NCBI GenBank assembly: GCA_965215995.1
Contig: OZ244128.1
Location: 2,976,001-3,040,000, forward strand
Reading direction: 5' to 3'
From: SZUA-309 sp965215995
GTDB taxonomy: Bacteria > Pseudomonadota > Gammaproteobacteria > Pseudomonadales > Azotimanducaceae
DNA length: 64,000 nt
Shown: in pieces, positions 19,014-28,016 of the stretch
Position numbering within the stretch: position 1 is the first letter of the stretch
Layout: the number at the start of each line of letters is the position of its first letter
Program-made: the position numbers and the translations under genes
The notes under the pieces: model-generated
Databases searched by the model: none
What the model was told of the DNA's origin: nothing
The model's input: only the letters and a program-made list of their open reading frames with translations

Positions 19014-20354
19014 TCAGCCTTCTGGCGTCCGGGACCAGCTGTCCAGCAGGGCCCGGGCGTCATCGAACTCCGGGTGAAAACCTAGCACCTCTTCCACCAG
19101 GTTTCTGGCCAGATAGTTGTCGCCCGCCTCGTGGGCGGCTTGCGCTTCCTCAATCAGCGTCACCGCGCTCAGGTACATGAGCCTGAGACCCTTCTCGTTG
19201 GTGGGATCCATGCTGAGCACCTGGGTCAGGTGGCTGACGGCGTTAGCCTCGATCGGGGTGACGATCAGACCCGCATCGTAGAAAGCTTTCGCCTCGGCGA
19301 GCAGAGAGGCAATCAGCAGGTGTTGCTGCTCGTTCGCGACAGGCGCCTCAGGTTCGCGCTGAATGGGGACGGACGGCTGGACCGGGAGCACCGAGTCGGC
19401 TTCGCTGGCCGCGTCCGTGGTCGGAACATCTGAGGAGACCGTATTGATGGCGGGTTGTGGCACCCGTTCTATCGTGCCCGATACCTGCACTGATTCGTCC
19501 AGCGGACGATAGTTGGTCAGCGGGAAATCTATGCCGAGCTTGTGACCATCCACCAGAAACAGATACATGGGCGTCAGCAGCGCGGTGGCGGCAATCAGGC
19601 CGGCAAGTGGCCGGTGAGTTCTTCTACGCAGCCCGGGTGCCCGCGTTGGCAGCTCTTCGAATAGGGCCGAGGTCGCCGCTTCCTGATCGGTTGACTCTGG
19701 TACGTGCGGCTGCGGTGCCTCAGGGGTAAGCGCCTGCGGCTCCCGCACTTCAGGGCGAACGGCTGCAGCAGGGTGCGGGCTTTCCTCCTCATCGGGGATC
19801 TGGTGGTCCCACCGCGTAAGCGCCTCGGTTGCTTTCAACTGCGCTGCAGCTTCTTCGATCTCCAGTTCAAACAGCTGATCTGCGTTCAGCTGATCTGCGT
19901 TGGCTGCCTCCGGAGCCGGCAACAGCGCGGGCTCGATCAGGATGACGGGCTCATCGACCCGGGTCAGGGTCAGAGCCGGGGTCTCGGTGGGCAACAGGCG
20001 AATCTCGCGATCCACCTTGGTGGACGGACCGGCCTGAAAATCTGGCGATAGGATCAGCGAGCTGGTGGGAAAGCTGAGCTTGAGGGTCAATCCCTCCACG
20101 AAGGTGAGGTGCTGCCGGCTCAGGCCACCATCTTCCGAAAAGGTCCAGTCCATGGCCATTGCCTGCAGTGTCAGGCAGCCATGCTCGCTGGTAACGCGCA
20201 ACAGCGCATTTTCCCGTGCCGGGCTCAGCACGGTCTGGCCTCGCTCGTCTTCGCCGATCAGTAGATCCTGCGCGAGCTTGAGCACCAGATCGCCCTCACA
20301 GGCGATCAGGAACCAGTCCTGTGTCCTATAGTCCGCCCTGTTATCGGTCAACAT
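19014..20354 (-). CDS. Single-pass membrane protein, FHA-like N-domain and TPR-like C-domain
   Basis: 446 residues from ATG 20354; a GTG at 20414 is possible but unlikely. Residues 1-110 are beta-rich and resemble an FHA or beta-sandwich module (RENALLRVTSEHGCL, DGGLSRQHL). A basic stretch RRRTHR and one membrane helix (LAGLIAATALLTPMYLFLV, about 245-265) follow. The periplasmic part ends with two TPR-like hairpins (MDPTNEKGLRLMYLSAV, YLARNLVEEVL). The topology resembles cell-envelope assembly proteins, but I do not recognise the family. Confidence 0.6.
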   Translation of the reverse strand: MLTDNRADYRTQDWFLIACEGDLVLKLAQDLLIGEDERGQTVLSPARENALLRVTSEHGCLTLQAMAMDWTFSEDGGLSRQHLTFVEGLTLKLSFPTSSLILSPDFQAGPSTKVDREIRLLPTETPALTLTRVDEPVILIEPALLPAPEAANADQLNADQLFELEIEEAAAQLKATEALTRWDHQIPDEEESPHPAAAVRPEVREPQALTPEAPQPHVPESTDQEAATSALFEELPTRAPGLRRRTHRPLAGLIAATALLTPMYLFLVDGHKLGIDFPLTNYRPLDESVQVSGTIERVPQPAINTVSSDVPTTDAASEADSVLPVQPSVPIQREPEAPVANEQQHLLIASLLAEAKAFYDAGLIVTPIEANAVSHLTQVLSMDPTNEKGLRLMYLSAVTLIEEAQAAHEAGDNYLARNLVEEVLGFHPEFDDARALLDSWSRTPEG

Positions 20355-20537
20355 TATTGTCAGGGTCTTGTGTCCTTCCAGGGCCAGACTACTACGAACT
20401 CGTGTGTGATGCACATTCGAGATAGATTCGCTATCGCAACGATTTTTCGGGGTTTTTTAAATGACAGGTCCGCCAACGCTTCCGGGACCGCCAGACCGGG
20501 TATAGTCTGACGTGATCTGAGGGAAGGGGAAGCCAGC

Positions 20538-22670
20538 GTGGCAATCACAAAGAAGCGCACGTTCTGCCGGGTTTGCGAGCCCGCCTGCGGAATGGTCGCA
20601 ACCGTGGAGGATGACCGGCTGGTGAAGCTGGAAGCGGATAAGGACCATCCGATTTCACAGGGGTTTGTCTGCAACAAGGGTATTTACGGCGCCGAGGTGC
20701 ACAACGACCCGGACCGGCTCAATCAGCCTCTGAAAAAAGTCGGGCCAGGGCAGTTCGAGCCGATCGGCTGGGATCAGGCGGTCACGGAGATTGCTGCGCG
20801 GCTCAAGCAGATTGTTGCCCGGCACGGCGGTGAGGCGGTCGGCAGCTACACGGGCAATCCGAATGCCTTCAACACGCTATTTGGTCCGTCCTACGCCAAC
20901 TTCATCCGCCAGCTGGGTGCCAGATACTTCTTCAGCTCCGGGACTCAGGATTGCGCGAACAAATTTGCTGCCAGTGAAGCCGTCTTCGGCACCCGCACCC
21001 TGCACCCGCTGCCGGACCTGGATCACTCGGACTTCATTCTGATCGTCGGCGAGAACCCGGCTGTGAGCCATATGTCCTTTGTTTCCATCCCGAATCCCAT
21101 GGCGCATCTGAAGGCCGCTGAGGAGCGCGGTGCGAAGGTGCTCTATCTGAATCCGCGCCGGATCGAGTCCGTATCGATCGCGGGCGAGGTGCTGAAGATC
21201 CGACCGGATACGGACGTTTACCTGCTGGCTGCCCTGATCCACGAGATCGATCGAACGCTCGGATTCGATGAGTCTGTGACCGGTCGCGGTGAGCGGCTGG
21301 ATGAGCTCAGGGATTTCGTGGCCGAGTACTCGCCGGAACGGGTCGCACCGGTGACCGGTGTTCCGGCCGAAGAAATCAAAGCGCTGGCGCAAGCTTTCGC
21401 CACCGCCCCTAGTGCCTGCGCCCATATGTCCACCGGTGTGAACATGGGCCGGCAGGGCACGCTCGCCTACTGGCTACTGCACATGCTGGTATTCGTGACC
21501 GGCAATCTGGGCCGCCGCGGGGGCAATTTCTACTCGCTCGGATTTTACGAGCGAAGCACGGCGGCAGGACGAGCAGTGCCGGAAGGGATGCTGGAAACAC
21601 CATTTGGCGAGGTGCGCAAGCCTGGTGGGGTGGGCATCAATCTGCCTGGAAACCTGCTCGCTAACTACATCACCGATCTGGAGCAACCGATCCGGGCATT
21701 GTTCGTCAGCTCCGGCAATCCCGTGCTTTCAATTGCTGGCGAGGCCCATCTGCGAGAGGCCATGGCCGCCCTCGATCTGCTGGTCTGCGTGGACATCTAC
21801 CGGAACGCCACCGGCGAGTACGCCGACTACGTGCTGCCGGCCGCTGGTGCATTCGAGCGGGAGGACATCAACTTTGCTGGCATCGGGCTGCAGTTCGAAC
21901 CGTCCGTGCAGTTCACCGAAGCCGTGGTGCCGCCAGCCTTCGAGCGGAAACCCGACTGGTGGATCTATGAGCGGCTGGCCCAGGCCATGGGCTTCAGCTC
22001 GGCATTGGACGATCTGCCAGAGGGTGAGCTGCCGGACATGTGGGGGCGGGTCAACGCCATGCTTCGCTCCCGTGGCCACAGCATGACCGAGCTCCGAAAG
22101 GAGCAGATCATCGCCCTGGAGCGATCGAACCCGGAAGATTTCTACGACCGCTACCTGCAGCGCGACTCTCAGATGGTGGACTGCGCTCCAGAAGCTTTCG
22201 CCCCTGCGATTGAGCGCATGGGCAGGCTGTTCGAGGAAGAAGTTGCGGCTGCGCCCGGGTCCACATTGAAGCTGATCAGCAAAAGAGACGCCTACATGTT
22301 CAACTCCTGGTATGCCAACGTGGCCAAGCTGAAGGCCAAGGACCGGGATCGGAACTATCTCTACATGCACCCGAAAGACGCCGAGGAGCGGCAGATCACC
22401 GAAGGGGTGACGGTCCGGATCGAGAACGACCATGGGTCGATCCAAGCCCCTGTGAAACTGACCGATGATCTGATGGACGGTGTGGTGGCCATGAGCCACG
22501 GTTGGGGGCAGGGCGAGAGCAAGGGCATGCGGGTGGCGAGCGGTGCCCCGGGCGTGAACTGCAATGCGCTGCTGCCTTCAGGGCCCGGCAGCTTCGAGCC
22601 CCTGTCCAATCAATCGCACATGACGGGGATTCCGGTGCACGTCAGCCCCAGTCTTGATAACGTGGGTTAA
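20538..22670 (+). CDS. Molybdopterin oxidoreductase (DMSO reductase superfamily) catalytic subunit
   Basis: 710 residues, GTG start behind GGGAAGGGGAAG. The N-terminal [4Fe-4S] motif is CRVCEPACG with a fourth Cys in GFVCNKG (Cys10, 13, 17 and about 45). Molybdopterin-binding regions follow: GSYTGNPNAFNT, LIVGENPAVSH, STGVNMGRQG, LFVSSGNPVLS and the C-terminal beta-barrel domain with NDHGSIQAPVKLT. TQDCANKF may hold the Mo ligand Cys. There is no Tat signal, so it should be cytoplasmic, and no iron-sulphur or membrane subunit lies next to it. Electron partner and substrate are unknown. Confidence 0.88.
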   Translation: MAITKKRTFCRVCEPACGMVATVEDDRLVKLEADKDHPISQGFVCNKGIYGAEVHNDPDRLNQPLKKVGPGQFEPIGWDQAVTEIAARLKQIVARHGGEAVGSYTGNPNAFNTLFGPSYANFIRQLGARYFFSSGTQDCANKFAASEAVFGTRTLHPLPDLDHSDFILIVGENPAVSHMSFVSIPNPMAHLKAAEERGAKVLYLNPRRIESVSIAGEVLKIRPDTDVYLLAALIHEIDRTLGFDESVTGRGERLDELRDFVAEYSPERVAPVTGVPAEEIKALAQAFATAPSACAHMSTGVNMGRQGTLAYWLLHMLVFVTGNLGRRGGNFYSLGFYERSTAAGRAVPEGMLETPFGEVRKPGGVGINLPGNLLANYITDLEQPIRALFVSSGNPVLSIAGEAHLREAMAALDLLVCVDIYRNATGEYADYVLPAAGAFEREDINFAGIGLQFEPSVQFTEAVVPPAFERKPDWWIYERLAQAMGFSSALDDLPEGELPDMWGRVNAMLRSRGHSMTELRKEQIIALERSNPEDFYDRYLQRDSQMVDCAPEAFAPAIERMGRLFEEEVAAAPGSTLKLISKRDAYMFNSWYANVAKLKAKDRDRNYLYMHPKDAEERQITEGVTVRIENDHGSIQAPVKLTDDLMDGVVAMSHGWGQGESKGMRVASGAPGVNCNALLPSGPGSFEPLSNQSHMTGIPVHVSPSLDNVG

Positions 22671-22674
22671 CCAA

Positions 22675-24552
22675 TCAACCCGCCGCCGACGAATCTCGGC
22701 TCAGGTCAGCATCGATCAGCCCCATCTTTTTCTGGATCTCCAGAAACCGGGGGTGATTACGAATCGGATCGAATTTTGGTTCGCATATCGTGAACATATC
22801 TGGCGCGCGTTCTTCGAGGCCGCGCTCCAGGCGGTCGAGCGCCGCGCCCTCTTCTTCCATCATGAGATAGATGCTGGCTATCCATGCGGCCATGTACTTT
22901 CCCGCATCTCTCTCGATTTCCAGCAGTAGTGCCTTTGCCTGCGTACTTTCTCCGGCAATCGCAAGCGCTGATGCGCGTAACAGGCGCGCTTCCAGCTGTC
23001 TGTCGCTGGTGATCTTCTCAATTCGACGAGCCTGCTCAAGTACTTTTTCGGCGTCGCGCAACTCAATGAATGCCACCCCGCGATTGTAGTACGCGAGCAT
23101 GAATTCGGGATCCAAGGCCAGAACATCGTTCCACTGAACCAATGCTTCTTCATAGCGCCGCATGTCGTACAGGGGCCAGCCAACCATAGTCCTGACAAAC
23201 AGGTTTAACGGGTCCAGCTCCTGAGCAATACGTATCTCGGCTAGTGCATCGTCGAACCGGCTGGTCGCAATGAACAGCAAACTACGCCACTGGCGGGCCA
23301 TGACGGAATTTGGATTCAGGTTAATTGCACGCTCAAGGCTCTGCTCTGACGCGGCCCACTCCCAGTCGATAAGTTGCACGACGCCCAACGCCGCGTAGCC
23401 CTCGGCGAGGCTCTCATCGAGAGACGTTGCACGTAGCGCCGCTTCCTTACAGTCGTCAAGTGAGAGCATGCCGGAGTGAACGACGATCGGTTGCGTACAT
23501 ACTTCAGCGAGAGAGGCGTAGGCCAGGGCAAATGCCGGATCTAGACGTAAAGCTTCTTCATAGTGCTGGATTGCCGCACGAAATGTGTCCTCTCCAACGT
23601 GATTCGCATTGAACCGTCCCTTCAGATAGGCACGATAGGCATCAGGGTTGCTGGTGGGCGTCTTGCCTAACTCAAGCGGACCGTCCTGCGAGTCGTTGTC
23701 CGATGCAATGAGGCGGGGTAGCAGTTCGCCGGCAACAGCTTCGGCGACATCGGTCTGCAATGTGACAACACCTTCGGGTTTTCGAGCATAGTTCTGTGAC
23801 CAGAGGTGGTGATCCGTTCTTCCGTCGATTAGCTGGATCGTGATCCGAACCTCCGATTCGGTAGTCAAAACTGAGCCTTCGACGATGGCATCGACATTCA
23901 ACCTTGTAGCGATCTCCGGAATTGTCAGTTCGCTGCCTCTGAACTTCATCATGGTTGTCCGCGAGATGACTTTGAGATTTTCGATCCGTCCGAGACGGGC
24001 GATCAGCGCCTCGGACATTCCGTCGACAAAGTACTGGTCACGCGAGGGATTGGGTGAAAGATTGTCCAGCGGCAGAATTGCCAACGATCGAATCCCGGCG
24101 TCAGCGCCAGTCGGATCGTTGTCGGGCAACGACACCCAGATGGCATAACCGGCGACTGTGATCGCGGCGACCAGTAGGCCAACCATGAGCGGTTGTTGCC
24201 GGGGAGATACGTGCGGCCTATGGGCCGCAACCCGTGCTGCCAGTCTGTAGCCTTTCTTGGGGATGGTCTCAAAAAGTGGTGACGTATCGTCGGTATCTTC
24301 GAGAGCTTGACGCAGCTCGCTGACGCAGTTGTAGACAGAGCCCTCACTGACTACCCGCCCCTTCCACACATCCTCCAGAAGGTCGTCGATTGTCACCACT
24401 TCACCAGGTCTGTCGGCGAAGTAGACCAGAACATCGATAACTTGCGGTCGAAGCGTACTGGACTCGCCGTTCCGGGTGATGCGATTGAGTGAAGGCTCTA
24501 CGTACCAACCTCCAACAGTGAACGGATTGCTTGCGCTTCGGGCGGCTGTCAC
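22675..24552 (-). CDS. CadC-like membrane regulator: winged helix, one membrane helix, TPR sensor
   Basis: 625 residues, GTG start with GGAG upstream. Residues 1-105 are an OmpR/PhoB-type winged helix (LRPQVIDVLVYFADRPGEVV, SVYNCVSELRQALED). A membrane helix is at about 128-150. Residues 165-300 match the TolB-like domain common in this architecture (LAILPLDNLSPNP, VISRTTMMKFRGS, VDAIVEGSV). At least five TPR units follow. It likely senses a periplasmic signal and binds DNA from the membrane. It lies convergent to the oxidoreductase gene, 4 bp apart. Confidence 0.88.
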   Translation of the reverse strand: MTAARSASNPFTVGGWYVEPSLNRITRNGESSTLRPQVIDVLVYFADRPGEVVTIDDLLEDVWKGRVVSEGSVYNCVSELRQALEDTDDTSPLFETIPKKGYRLAARVAAHRPHVSPRQQPLMVGLLVAAITVAGYAIWVSLPDNDPTGADAGIRSLAILPLDNLSPNPSRDQYFVDGMSEALIARLGRIENLKVISRTTMMKFRGSELTIPEIATRLNVDAIVEGSVLTTESEVRITIQLIDGRTDHHLWSQNYARKPEGVVTLQTDVAEAVAGELLPRLIASDNDSQDGPLELGKTPTSNPDAYRAYLKGRFNANHVGEDTFRAAIQHYEEALRLDPAFALAYASLAEVCTQPIVVHSGMLSLDDCKEAALRATSLDESLAEGYAALGVVQLIDWEWAASEQSLERAINLNPNSVMARQWRSLLFIATSRFDDALAEIRIAQELDPLNLFVRTMVGWPLYDMRRYEEALVQWNDVLALDPEFMLAYYNRGVAFIELRDAEKVLEQARRIEKITSDRQLEARLLRASALAIAGESTQAKALLLEIERDAGKYMAAWIASIYLMMEEEGAALDRLERGLEERAPDMFTICEPKFDPIRNHPRFLEIQKKMGLIDADLSRDSSAAG

Positions 24553-24739
24553 GCGATCTCCGGAATCCTGACAGTTCGCAGCAATTCTACTGCAACGACT
24601 TCAGGGGGCATTGGAGAAGAACGTGAGGAGTTCATGAGGCCGCTATGAGGACTCCTGTAGCGGCCAGAAGCGAGTATCGCTGAGCACCGCCGCGAAATAT
24701 GTGGTGCACCTTGATGACTGAATTATCAGGAGAATGAGT

Positions 24740-25243
24740 ATGAGCAGACTACGTTTTTCGCTGGTAGTGTCCGCGGTGCTGGTCGCCGCACCCCAGTCCG
24801 GCATGGCTGGTGGTTTCCACGATTACGACAGCAAACGGGTCAGAGGGGCAACGACTGGCAGTTTTTCCCAGTTCGATTATCTGATGGACGTGGATGGCAG
24901 CCGGTTATTCAACGTCAACATCGAAGGGACGTTCTCGCTCCGAGTTGGCGGTGCCGAACGCAACGGCACTTTTGTGTTCCCTCACTTGCTGCAGATACCC
25001 TTAAGCGAGGAAGGGCTGGGAACCGTTGCCGGTGTTGCCTTCTGGACGTTCGATGGAGGCTTGATCTGCATCGGCGATCTCGGAGGGCCGATCGGCCCGG
25101 ACGGCGGACGCACCAGTGGCCGGCTCAGGTGCTCGGACGGTTCATCCCTCGTGCTCTTTATTAAAGACGATGTCGTAACACCCGGCGTGCAGGTCACTAC
25201 CAAAGTACGCGGACGTTTCGTTTACGCAGCGCGTGACGATTAG
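24740..25243 (+). CDS. Secreted protein of unknown function
   Basis: 167 residues from ATG 24740, favoured because AGGAG lies 7 bp before it; the ATG at 24734 is too close. A signal peptide (LRFSLVVSAVLVAAPQSGMAG) is followed by a beta-rich domain with HDYDSKRVRG, FDGGLICIGDLGGP and LRCSDGSS, holding two cysteines. I do not recognise it. It is divergent from the CadC-like gene and could be its target, though nothing in the sequence proves that. Confidence 0.6.
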   Translation: MSRLRFSLVVSAVLVAAPQSGMAGGFHDYDSKRVRGATTGSFSQFDYLMDVDGSRLFNVNIEGTFSLRVGGAERNGTFVFPHLLQIPLSEEGLGTVAGVAFWTFDGGLICIGDLGGPIGPDGGRTSGRLRCSDGSSLVLFIKDDVVTPGVQVTTKVRGRFVYAARDD

Positions 25244-25325
25244 CGCGAAGGCAGACTAATTCGAAACAGCCGGCGCAGAAACGACGAGCTACCCGCCAGC
25301 AAACACAGCTCAGTAGAAACAAACC

Positions 25326-25352
25326 CCCCGGCCTCACAAGCAGGGGCCGGGG
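25326..25352 (-). terminator. Hairpin terminator for the sulfatase gene
   Basis: CCCCGGCC (25326-25333) pairs with GGCCGGGG (25345-25352) around an 11-nt loop. Read on the minus strand it is followed by GTTTGTTT, an intrinsic-terminator layout just 3' of the sulfatase stop. Confidence 0.65.
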
Positions 25353-25362
25353 TCTACCCGGA

Positions 25363-26943
25363 TCAGCGTCGCTGCTGAGCCTCCATCATGGCCCGTTCCA
25401 TCTGGTCCATCACCTGATCAATGGTGAAGCTGGCCGCCTTCTGGCGTGGCGGGAACGCCTGGAAAGTCTGTAGAAACTCGGCCACCTCCGCCTGACCGCC
25501 GAACAGCAGGTAGACCCGGTCGAGGAACCAGTCATAGTAGGTGTTCGAGGTGAAGTAAGCCCGCTCGTAGGGATCGCGACGCAGATTGAACAGCAGCGGT
25601 ATTCGGAGCGGGGTGAAAGGCTCGATCCAGGCCCGCATGGTTCCGCGAACCTTCTGTTCCATGAAGATCATCTTCCAGTCGCCCTTGCGCAATGCGGTCA
25701 GGTCACCATCGTCAGAGAAGTAGAAGATCTCATCCCGCGGTCCCTGATCGGTTTCGCCAGTGAGCAGCGGCAGGATGTTGTAGCCGTCCAGATGCACGTT
25801 GTACGTGCGGCCGATCGCGCGAACACCGCCGGATTTCAGCCGTTCCTTGATGTCCGGGGCGCCGGCTGCCGCCAGATAGGTCGGGAACCAGTCCATATGG
25901 TGAACGATCTCGTTGCTGACGCTGCCCGCTTCTATCTTTCCGGGCCAGCGCACCATGGAGGGCACCCGCCAGCCGCCTTCCCAGTTGGTGTTCTTCTCGC
26001 TCTGGAAGGGGGTCATGGCGGCGTCCGGCCAGGTATTCATGTGCGGGCCGTTGTCCGTCGAGTAGTGAACGATGGTGTTGTCGGTGATGCCGAGCTCATC
26101 GAGCAGGTCGAGCAGCTGACCCACGTGCCTGTCGTGTTCCACCATGCCATCGGCGTACTCATCCTGGCCTGAGATACCGCGCAGACTGTCCTTCACATGA
26201 GTACGGAAGTGCATGCGGGTGCCGTTCCACCACACGTAGAACGGCTTGCCCTGGTCATGTGCCCGCTTGATGAAATCAATGGCCGCAGCCACGGTTTCGT
26301 CGTCCACGGTCTCCATGCGCTTTCTGGTAAGCGGGCCGGTGTCCTGTATCTCGCCGTCCGCGGACGATTTGATTACGCCGCGGGGACCGAATTGCTCCCG
26401 GAAGGCGGGCTCCTGCGGGTAATCTTCGTTTTCGGGCTCTTCTTCGGCATTCAGGTGGTAGAGATTGCCGTAGAACTCATCGAAGCCGTGATTGGTAGGC
26501 AGGTGCTCATCCTTATCGCCCAGGTGGTTCTTGCCGAACTGACCGGTCACGTAGCCGTACTCCTTGAGCAGAGCAGCGATGGTCGGATCTTTTTCGGACA
26601 GACCGAGCTCAGCGCCGGGCACGCCGACCTTCGACAGGCCCGTTCTGTAGACACTCTGACCGGTGATGTAGGAAGACCGACCGGCGGTGCAGGATTGCTC
26701 GCCGTAGTAATCGGTGAACATCATGCCTTCCCTGGCGATCCGATCGATGTTCGGTGTTCGGTAACCGACCAGGCCGAAGGTATAGGCGCTGATGTTGCTC
26801 TGGCCGATGTCATCACCCCAGATCACCAGCATGTTGGGTTTGTCCGCCGCCCCTGCGCCGGTTGCCATGAAGCTCAGGCAGAGTAGAGATAGAAGGGTGG
26901 TCAGTGACGTTGACCGGCTGGTCTTGGTATTCCGTGCGGGCAT
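25363..26943 (-). CDS. Sulfatase (arylsulfatase family)
   Basis: 526 residues with a signal peptide ending about residue 33 (GAGAADKPN). The metal-site start is MLVIWGDDIGQSN. The catalytic motif is CTAGRSSYITGQ (Cys85, Arg89): a CxAxR variant of the CxPxR signature that is converted to formylglycine. HLGDKDEHLPTNHGFDEFYG and STDNGPHMNTWPDA are further family motifs. It is a periplasmic sulfate-ester hydrolase of unknown substrate. No formylglycine-generating enzyme or sulfatase-maturing enzyme is in the window. Confidence 0.9.
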   Translation of the reverse strand: MPARNTKTSRSTSLTTLLSLLCLSFMATGAGAADKPNMLVIWGDDIGQSNISAYTFGLVGYRTPNIDRIAREGMMFTDYYGEQSCTAGRSSYITGQSVYRTGLSKVGVPGAELGLSEKDPTIAALLKEYGYVTGQFGKNHLGDKDEHLPTNHGFDEFYGNLYHLNAEEEPENEDYPQEPAFREQFGPRGVIKSSADGEIQDTGPLTRKRMETVDDETVAAAIDFIKRAHDQGKPFYVWWNGTRMHFRTHVKDSLRGISGQDEYADGMVEHDRHVGQLLDLLDELGITDNTIVHYSTDNGPHMNTWPDAAMTPFQSEKNTNWEGGWRVPSMVRWPGKIEAGSVSNEIVHHMDWFPTYLAAAGAPDIKERLKSGGVRAIGRTYNVHLDGYNILPLLTGETDQGPRDEIFYFSDDGDLTALRKGDWKMIFMEQKVRGTMRAWIEPFTPLRIPLLFNLRRDPYERAYFTSNTYYDWFLDRVYLLFGGQAEVAEFLQTFQAFPPRQKAASFTIDQVMDQMERAMMEAQQRR

Positions 26944-27064
26944 TTTTCGTCCTTAGTTTTTCGTCCTTGGATAGGTTCTTAGATGAAGAGTGCCGAGTGA
27001 TGTCGTATCCCGGGTCGGAACAGCAGCCCGGAAAGCCAATAGTCGCGCAGAGTGCGAACGTTGG

Positions 27065-27850
27065 CTACTCCGGCGGGCGGAACAGGGCGGCCGATCTCGA
27101 GGCCAGTCCGCCCAGGGTTCTGACCAGCCAGCGGGGCTGATAGCTTGCCCAGTTGACCAGTGCCTGGTTGGCAAGCCCGGGCACCCGGATCACCTGTCCG
27201 GCTTTCAGCGCATCGAAGCCTTCCTGAGCAACTCGTCTCGCATCGGCAAGGAACCAGTCGGCGGCCTGCATGTCGGCGAAGGCATCGGCCATTTCCGTTT
27301 TCGTCGGTCCCGGGCAAAGGGCGGTGATTGTCACGCCGGTGCCCCTGAACTCCTCGGACAGGCTCTCGGTGAGTGAGAGCACATAGGCCTTGCTGGCTGC
27401 ATATACGGCCATGCCGGGCACAGGCTGGAAAGAAGCCACGGATGCCACGTTGAGGATCCGGCCGTAGCCGCGATCCGCCATCTGCCGGCCGAAGTGGTGC
27501 GTGAGCTCGGTGAGCGCCCGTACGTTCAGATTCACCAGATTGGTGAGCCAGTTGCCGTCTTCTTCCAGCATGGGTTCGGTGCTGATCACACCGGCGTTGT
27601 TGACCAGCACGTCCACGGTGAGACCGAGCTCGCGAACACGTTCGATCAGCCGCTGCGGCCCTTTTCCCTTGGCCAGGTCCACGCTGATGCAATGCACGGT
27701 GCAATCGGAAAGCTCGGCAGCCAGGTCCTGCAGCCGGTCTTCGCGGCGGGCGGCCAGGACGAGATCGTAGCCGCGGCTCGCGAAGATGCGTGCGAACTCC
27801 TCGCCGATGCCGGCCGAGGCGCCTGTGATGAGTGCGATAGGGCGAGACAT
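27065..27850 (-). CDS. Short-chain dehydrogenase/reductase
   Basis: 261 residues from ATG 27850, placed after AAGGAG; the upstream GTG frame is less likely. The cofactor motif is TGASAGIGEEFA near the start, NNAG is at about 85-88 and the catalytic YAASK is at about 149-153. It uses NAD(P)H to reduce a carbonyl in the cytoplasm. The start faces the TonB-dependent receptor gene, so the Fur-like box between them could also affect it, though it lies 115 bp away. Confidence 0.9.
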   Translation of the reverse strand: MSRPIALITGASAGIGEEFARIFASRGYDLVLAARREDRLQDLAAELSDCTVHCISVDLAKGKGPQRLIERVRELGLTVDVLVNNAGVISTEPMLEEDGNWLTNLVNLNVRALTELTHHFGRQMADRGYGRILNVASVASFQPVPGMAVYAASKAYVLSLTESLSEEFRGTGVTITALCPGPTKTEMADAFADMQAADWFLADARRVAQEGFDALKAGQVIRVPGLANQALVNWASYQPRWLVRTLGGLASRSAALFRPPE

Positions 27851-27964
27851 GAAGACTCCTTGTTTCACTGCTTACGGCCGGTTCCTTGGCCGTCGTCTGG
27901 GGTTCACTGCCGATGATAGCCCGATCGTGCGACAGAACCGCTTTGATCGGAATCATTGCGTTAT

Positions 27965-27985
27965 AAATGATAATAGTTATCATTT
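27965..27985. promoter_or_regulatory. Fur-box-like palindrome upstream of the TonB-dependent receptor
   Basis: Arms AAATGATAA and TTATCATTT form a perfect 9-3-9 inverted repeat. The inner 15-mer TGATAATAGTTATCA matches the Fur 7-1-7 consensus at all but one position. It lies 31 bp before the receptor's GTG. Known Fur boxes repress iron-uptake genes when iron is plentiful; Zur or MntR sites look partly similar. Confidence 0.7.
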
Positions 27986-28016
27986 GGGTTCAATTCTGGA
28001 TGGATAGGATTCAGCG

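Noticed and set aside
26979..27983. 334-residue open frame on the minus strand over the SDR
   Set aside because: Another frame of the SDR gene, Arg/His-rich; the SDR frame has TGASAGIG, NNAG and YAASK.
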